Shown in pieces: positions 22,050-26,360 of a stretch of 26,360 nucleotides of DNA (within the stretch, counting starts at the first letter, position 1; each line of letters starts with the position of its first letter). The translations under genes were made by a program, and so were the position numbers. Origin of the DNA: [Mycobacterium] nativiensis (GTDB lineage: Bacteria; Actinomycetota; Actinomycetes; Mycobacteriales; Mycobacteriaceae); NCBI RefSeq assembly GCF_020172685.1, contig NZ_CP083986.1, forward strand, positions 2,489,245 to 2,515,604. The letters are read 5' to 3'. A model generated the notes under the pieces. The model searched no databases. It worked only from the letters and a program-made list of their open reading frames with translations, and had not been told where the DNA came from.

Positions 22050-23219
22050 ATGGATTTCGGAGCCTTACCGCCGGAGATCAATTCGGCGCGGATGTACGCC
22101 GGCGCCGGTCCCGGATCGCTGCTGAGCTCCGCCACCGCCTGGCAGGAGTTGGCCGCCGAGCTCAATTCGGCCGCTGCGTCCTACAGTTCAATCGTCGCGG
22201 GCCTGACCAGCGGTTCGTGGACGGGACCCTCGGCGGCGGCGATGGCGGCTGCGGCCAGCCCCTATGCCACCTGGCTCAGCGCGACCGGCGCCCAAGCCCA
22301 GCAGGCGGCGGCTCAGCTGACCGCGGCGGTCGGGGCATATGAGACCGCTTACGCCGCAACGGTTCCGCCGCCGTTAGTCGCGGCGAACCGCAGCCTGCAG
22401 GCGACGCTGACCGCGACGAACATCCTGGGGCAGAACACCGCGGCGATTGCGGCCACCGAGGCGGACTACCTGGAGATGTGGGCCCAGGACGCCGCGGCCA
22501 TGTACGGCTACGCGGGCGCCTCGGCGGCGGCCTCCCGGGTCACGCCGTTCACCTCGCCGCCACAGGTCAGTGATTCGTCCGGCCAGGCCAGCCAGGCGTT
22601 GTCGGTCGCCCAGTCGGCGGCCGCCACCGCCGGCACCGACAGCGAGACGTTGATGGCGCAGGGCCCGCAGCTCATCTCCACCACGCCGTCGGCGTTGCAG
22701 GCGCTGGCCACGCCGACGCCGGATCCCTCGACCGGTTCGTCGGGGTCGTCGCTGTCGAGCCTGAGTTCGCTGACCATGCCGCTGCGCATGGCGATGATGC
22801 CGATGAGCATGCTCATGCGCATGCTGATGACCGGGACCAACGGTGCCAAGGGGGCCACCGCTGGTCTGGCTGCTGCCGGGGCCGCTGCGGCCCCGGCAGC
22901 GGTGGCCGGTACCACCGGTTCGGTGACGCTGACCGGCTTCACCGGCGGGACGGCGGCGACGGCCGGTCTGGGCCGGGCCGCGTCGATCGGTGCACTGTCG
23001 GTGCCACCGGCCTGGACCGGCATGGGTGTGGCCACCACGCCGGCGGCCCCGGCGCTGCCGGCGACGGGGGCTGTCGTCCCGGCGGGGGTGGGGCCCGGTT
23101 CTGCGATTCCGCCGATGGTGCCGTTCGGGAACCTGGGCGGCCGTGGCGGTTTCGGCGCCACGGCCACCCAGTACGACTTTCGTCCTACAGTGATTCCGCG
23201 GTCACCGGCAGCCGGGTAG
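22050..23219 (+). CDS. PPE family protein, SVP subfamily
   Basis: The 389-aa protein begins [23 protein letters not shown], with Pro7-Pro8-Glu9 giving the family name, and has the WxG turn SWTG (Trp57-Gly59). The conserved helical PPE domain (1-170) includes [21 protein letters not shown]. The SVP signature is GALSVPPAW (315-322) in the C-terminal part. Residues 241-260 are strikingly Met-rich. PPE proteins are secreted by type VII systems, the SVP group usually by ESX-5, normally as a dimer with a PE protein; no PE gene is adjacent, so its partner must be encoded elsewhere. AAGGGGAGG before ATG 22050 is a strong ribosome binding site. Its last 35 nt overlap the 3' end of the convergent mmpL gene. 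Confidence 0.96.
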   Translation: MDFGALPPEINSARMYAGAGPGSLLSSATAWQELAAELNSAAASYSSIVAGLTSGSWTGPSAAAMAAAASPYATWLSATGAQAQQAAAQLTAAVGAYETAYAATVPPPLVAANRSLQATLTATNILGQNTAAIAATEADYLEMWAQDAAAMYGYAGASAAASRVTPFTSPPQVSDSSGQASQALSVAQSAAATAGTDSETLMAQGPQLISTTPSALQALATPTPDPSTGSSGSSLSSLSSLTMPLRMAMMPMSMLMRMLMTGTNGAKGATAGLAAAGAAAAPAAVAGTTGSVTLTGFTGGTAATAGLGRAASIGALSVPPAWTGMGVATTPAAPALPATGAVVPAGVGPGSAIPPMVPFGNLGGRGGFGATATQYDFRPTVIPRSPAAG

Positions 23220-26031
23220 TCGCCGCCGACTGAACCTTGTGAATCCTTCTGGGCCACCAGAACCAGCGGCCGAGCAGCGCGGCGATCGACGGGGTCAGGA
23301 ATGACCGCACGATCAGGGTGTCGAACAGCAGCCCGATCCCGATCGTGCTGCCGGCCTGGCCGATCGAGTACAAATCGCTGACCGCCATCGACATCATCGT
23401 GAACGCGAACACCAGGCCCGCCGCGGTGACCACCGAGCCGGTTCCGCCGATCGACCGGATGATTCCGGTCTTGATTCCGGTTTTGGTGCCGTTACCGATC
23501 TCCTCCTGGAAGCGGGAGACCAGCAGCAGGTTGTAGTCCGATCCCACCGCGAGCAGGATGATGACACCGAACACCGGCGCGATCCAGTTCAGCGGCAGAC
23601 CGAAGATGTGCTGCCACACCAGCACCGACAGCCCGAACGCCGCACTCAGTGACAACAGCACCGTGCCGACGATCACCGCGGATGCCACCAGCGCCCGGGT
23701 CAGCAGCAGCATCACGATGAAGATCAGCGTCACTGCCGCCACCCCGACGATCAGGATGTCGTAGGTGGAACCGGACTGGATGTCGTTGTAGACCGCCGCG
23801 GTTCCGGTGAGATAGAACTTGGCGCCTGTCAGCGGGGTGCCCTTCACCGCGTCGTGGGCGGAGGCCAGCATCGGCTCGACGAACGAAATGCCCTTGGGGG
23901 TGGCCGGATCCGCGTCGTAGGTGACGATGAACCGCGCTGCCGTGCCGTCCGGGGACAGGAACAGCTCCAAGCCCTTCTGGAAGTCCGGGTTGTCGAAGGC
24001 CTCCGGCGGCAGATAGAAGTAGTCGTCGGCCATGGAGGCGTCGAAGGCCCGTCCCATCTCGGTGGCGGTGTCGGTCATCCGCGACATCTGGGTCACCAGT
24101 CCGGAGAAGGTCGAGTGCATCGAAAGCACGCTGGCCTGCATGGATTTCGCCACCGCGATCATCGGCTCGAACTGCCCGACCATCTGCGGCATGACGGCGT
24201 TCATGTCGGCCATGTCGGCCAGCAGCGGAGCCATGTTCTCGCTGAACTTGTCCATCCCGTCGTAGGCATCGAACACCGACCGGACGGCATGACAGACCGG
24301 GATACCCGTACAGTGCTGTTCCCAGTAGAAGTAGTTGCGAACCGGCCGCGCGACGTCGTCGAAATCTGCGATGTGGTCGCGGATCTCATCGACGGTCGCG
24401 TTGATCGTCACCATGTCGGCGGTCATGCGCCCGGTGGTGGTGTCCATCCGGGCGACCAGATCCCGCAGCCGCTCCATGGACGCGACGGTGGCGCCCAGGT
24501 CGTCGCTCATCTTGAGCATGTCCGCCAGCCGGTCGTCCATGAACTGCAGATTCTGCTGGATCGGCACGGCGCCCATGCTGACCTGGAACGGGATCGAGGT
24601 GTGTTCGATGGGGCTGCCCAACGGCCGGGTGATGCTCTGCACCCGCTCCACCCCGCGGGTGCGGAACATGTTCTTGGCGATCCGGTCCAAGATGATCATG
24701 TCCGCCGGATTGCGCAGGTCGTGATCGGCCTCGACCATCAGCACATCGGGGTTCATTCGGGCGGCGCTGAAGTGCCGTTCGGCGGCGTCGTAGCCGACAT
24801 TGGCCGGCAGGTCAGCCGGGATGTAGTAGCGGTCGTTGTAGCTGATCTTCATGCCCGGCACGACGAGCATTCCGGCCAGGGTGACCAGCAGCGCGCTCAC
24901 GAACACCGCACCGGGCCAGCGGACATTGGCGGTGCCGATGCGCCGCCAGCCGCGTCCTTCGACCCGCTTGGGGTCGAGTAACGGGGCGCCGACGGCGACG
25001 ACGGCTGGGGCCACCGTCAGTGCGCCGGCGATCACCACCAGCAGCCCCACGGCCGAGGGGATGCCCAGCGCCTTGAAATAGGACAGGCGGGCGAAGTGCA
25101 GACACAGCGAGGCTCCGGCGATCGTCAGTCCCGAGCCCAAGATGACATGCCAGGTGCCGCGGAACATGGAATACCAGGCGGTTTCGCGGTCCTCGCCGGC
25201 GTTGCGGGCTTCGTGGTAGCGGCCGATCAGAAAGATGGCGTAGTCGGTGCCGGCCGCGATCGCCAGCGACGACAGCATCGCGACCACGAATGTCGAGAAA
25301 CCCAACAGGCCAAGGTCACCCAGCAGCGCAACCAGCCCGCGGGCGGTGCCCATCTCGAAGCCGACCATCACCAGTGCCAAGGCCACGGTGGCAGCCGAGC
25401 GGTAGACGATCGCCAGCATGGCGATGATGACCACGCCGGTGACGGCCATCATCTTGAGCATGGATTTGTCGGCGGCCTCGGTCATATCGGTGGTGAGCGC
25501 AGCCTGGCCGGTGACGTAGGCGCTCACCCCGTCGGGTGCGGGCACCGAGGCGACGATCTTGCGCACCGCATCGACCGATTCGTTGCCCAGGGTGCTGCCC
25601 TGGTCGCCGGCGGTGTGGATCTGGGCGTAGGCGGCTTTGCCGTCGGTGCTCTGCACTCCGGCAGCGGTGATCGGGTCGCCCCACAGGTCCGCAATGTGCT
25701 GGACATGCTCGTGGTCGGCGGACAGTTTCGCGACCAGCGTGTCGTAGTAGCGGTGGGCGTCAGCTCCGAGCTCGGTGTCGCCTTCGAGCACCAGCATGAC
25801 CATGCTGTCGGAGTCGAATTCGTCGAATTTCGCACCGATGTGTTTTGCGGCGATCAGCGACGGCGCATCGTGCGGGGACATCGTCACCGCGTGGTCCCGC
25901 GCGACCGATTCGATCGGCGGCACCAGGACGTTGAGGCCGACGGTCAGTAGCAGCCAGAAGATGATCAGTGGCCATGCGAGCCGCCGGACCAGGCGCATGT
26001 AAGCCGGGCGGGGGTTGCCGTTGGCGCTCAT
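23185..26031 (-). CDS. mmpL: MmpL RND transporter, MmpL4/MmpL5 class
   Basis: The 948-aa protein has the two-fold MmpL layout. TM1 is at about 20-38. A periplasmic domain D1 follows (about 40-190), then a helix bundle with [17 protein letters not shown] (Asp263-Tyr264). Domain D2 (about 395-755) is followed by the second helix bundle with [12 protein letters not shown] (Asp832-Tyr833). The paired Asp-Tyr residues are the proton-relay sites. D2 contains the long helical coiled-coil insertion (about 495-660) and the cysteine pair HCTGIPVC (574, 580), which mark MmpL4/MmpL5 exporters. These work with MmpS partners in siderophore (mycobactin/carboxymycobactin) and drug export. The start overlaps the upstream mmpS stop by 4 nt (ATGA). 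A 12-nt tandem duplication adds a TGIK repeat at about 851-855. Confidence 0.96.
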   Translation of the reverse strand: MSANGNPRPAYMRLVRRLAWPLIIFWLLLTVGLNVLVPPIESVARDHAVTMSPHDAPSLIAAKHIGAKFDEFDSDSMVMLVLEGDTELGADAHRYYDTLVAKLSADHEHVQHIADLWGDPITAAGVQSTDGKAAYAQIHTAGDQGSTLGNESVDAVRKIVASVPAPDGVSAYVTGQAALTTDMTEAADKSMLKMMAVTGVVIIAMLAIVYRSAATVALALVMVGFEMGTARGLVALLGDLGLLGFSTFVVAMLSSLAIAAGTDYAIFLIGRYHEARNAGEDRETAWYSMFRGTWHVILGSGLTIAGASLCLHFARLSYFKALGIPSAVGLLVVIAGALTVAPAVVAVGAPLLDPKRVEGRGWRRIGTANVRWPGAVFVSALLVTLAGMLVVPGMKISYNDRYYIPADLPANVGYDAAERHFSAARMNPDVLMVEADHDLRNPADMIILDRIAKNMFRTRGVERVQSITRPLGSPIEHTSIPFQVSMGAVPIQQNLQFMDDRLADMLKMSDDLGATVASMERLRDLVARMDTTTGRMTADMVTINATVDEIRDHIADFDDVARPVRNYFYWEQHCTGIPVCHAVRSVFDAYDGMDKFSENMAPLLADMADMNAVMPQMVGQFEPMIAVAKSMQASVLSMHSTFSGLVTQMSRMTDTATEMGRAFDASMADDYFYLPPEAFDNPDFQKGLELFLSPDGTAARFIVTYDADPATPKGISFVEPMLASAHDAVKGTPLTGAKFYLTGTAAVYNDIQSGSTYDILIVGVAAVTLIFIVMLLLTRALVASAVIVGTVLLSLSAAFGLSVLVWQHIFGLPLNWIAPVFGVIILLAVGSDYNLLLVSRFQEEIGNGTKTGIKTGIIRSIGGTGSVVTAAGLVFAFTMMSMAVSDLYSIGQAGSTIGIGLLFDTLIVRSFLTPSIAALLGRWFWWPRRIHKVQSAATTRLPVTAESL

Positions 26032-26360
26032 GCGGCTTTCACCAGACAGAAGACCTGGGCGTGGTGCCCGGTGGCGAACTGCTCGTCCTTGATGTCGCCG
26101 TTGACTGTGATGCGGCAGCCGATCTGGTCGCCGTCACCCTGCGCCACCAGATTGCCGATCACGGCCGGACTGGTGGTGGTCATCGTGTTCGACCAGGGCA
26201 GGGTGGTGAATGTCGACTCCGTGGGCTGCGTCTGCTCGTTGAGGTAGCTGACCTTGCCTGTGGTGCCGGCGGGTCCGAAAATCTCGTAGACGACCCGCTT
26301 TTCGTTGATCGAAGCGATCGGCGCCGATCCGCTGCCGTCCCAGCGGAAGGCCTCGTCGGA
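26028..26360 (-). CDS. mmpS: MmpS membrane accessory protein (5' end outside window)
   Basis: The last 110 residues are present in one open frame from the window edge to the TGA at 26028-26030. The sequence has the MmpS beta-sandwich features: KRVVYEIFGPAGTTGKVSYLN, TFTTLPWSNTM, VAQGDGDQIGCRITVNGDI and [15 protein letters not shown] at the C-terminus, with the two cysteines typical of the family. The N-terminal transmembrane anchor and the promoter lie outside. MmpS4/MmpS5 proteins are periplasmic adaptors needed by their MmpL partners, and the ATGA overlap with mmpL indicates translational coupling. The regulator of the operon cannot be seen here. Confidence 0.94.
   Translation of the reverse strand, partial: SDEAFRWDGSGSAPIASINEKRVVYEIFGPAGTTGKVSYLNEQTQPTESTFTTLPWSNTMTTTSPAVIGNLVAQGDGDQIGCRITVNGDIKDEQFATGHHAQVFCLVKAA

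Noticed and set aside
23854..24981. 375-codon plus-strand frame opposite mmpL
   Set aside because: It is a His/Gly/Val-rich shadow of the well-supported mmpL coding sequence.
1..26360. tRNA, rRNA, CRISPR, insertion sequence or phage attachment site
   Set aside because: No cloverleaf, spaced repeat array, transposase or terminal inverted repeat was seen when reading both strands.

Overview
This window is mycobacterial chromosome. The evidence is high GC with strong third-position bias, an MmpS/MmpL pair, a PPE-SVP protein, a two-domain CinA, the long isocitrate lyase 2, an FAAL-type FadD and a probable KstR box. PPE-SVP proteins usually go with ESX-5, so a slow-growing or ESX-5-bearing Mycobacterium is my inference; I cannot name the species. 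Much of the content recalls the M. tuberculosis Rv1891-Rv1931c neighbourhood, with a block like Rv0516c-Rv0518 inserted. These ortholog names are from memory, not from a search.

Layout. 1-2318: a partial nitronate-monooxygenase-like flavoprotein behind a KstR-type palindrome, a HAD-IB phosphatase, and a small conserved-looking protein. 2466-5779 (+): a secreted Ala/Pro-rich protein, cinA, and a lipase-maturation-factor membrane protein. 5787-7081: a DUF2834-like membrane protein and dtd (-), and a thiamine-binding-type small protein (+). 7078-9527 (-): a four-gene operon with overlapping ends (STAS, PAP2, YaaA, exported VanX-like dipeptidase), probably envelope-related. 9630-14813: neutral ceramidase (-), then an OafA-type acyltransferase, a membrane-anchored SGNH hydrolase and an SDR (+), a lipid/envelope modification block.

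14814-17129 is the most intriguing part. A DJ-1/PfpI-AraC (GlxA-type) regulator is preceded by a 41-codon gene with a perfect Shine-Dalgarno. Then come a decayed cis-CaaD-like tautomerase and a divergent HD hydrolase resembling cyanamide hydratases. A 16-bp sequence occurs twice, each copy 74-84 nt upstream of a divergent unit and in the same orientation relative to the gene it precedes. This looks like a self-contained regulon under the GlxA-type protein.

17150-26360: intact aceA2 (-) with a 23-nt perfect palindrome in its upstream region, a small membrane protein, an FAAL (fadD31-like), a PPE-SVP gene with tandem repeats and a palindrome upstream, and a convergent mmpS-mmpL operon of the MmpL4/MmpL5 class whose 3' end overlaps the PPE gene by 35 nt.

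Several genes have a TANNNT hexamer ending 6-8 nt before the start codon, the layout expected of leaderless transcripts. No tRNA, rRNA, CRISPR array, insertion sequence or phage gene was seen. No gene-free stretch exceeds about 230 bases.
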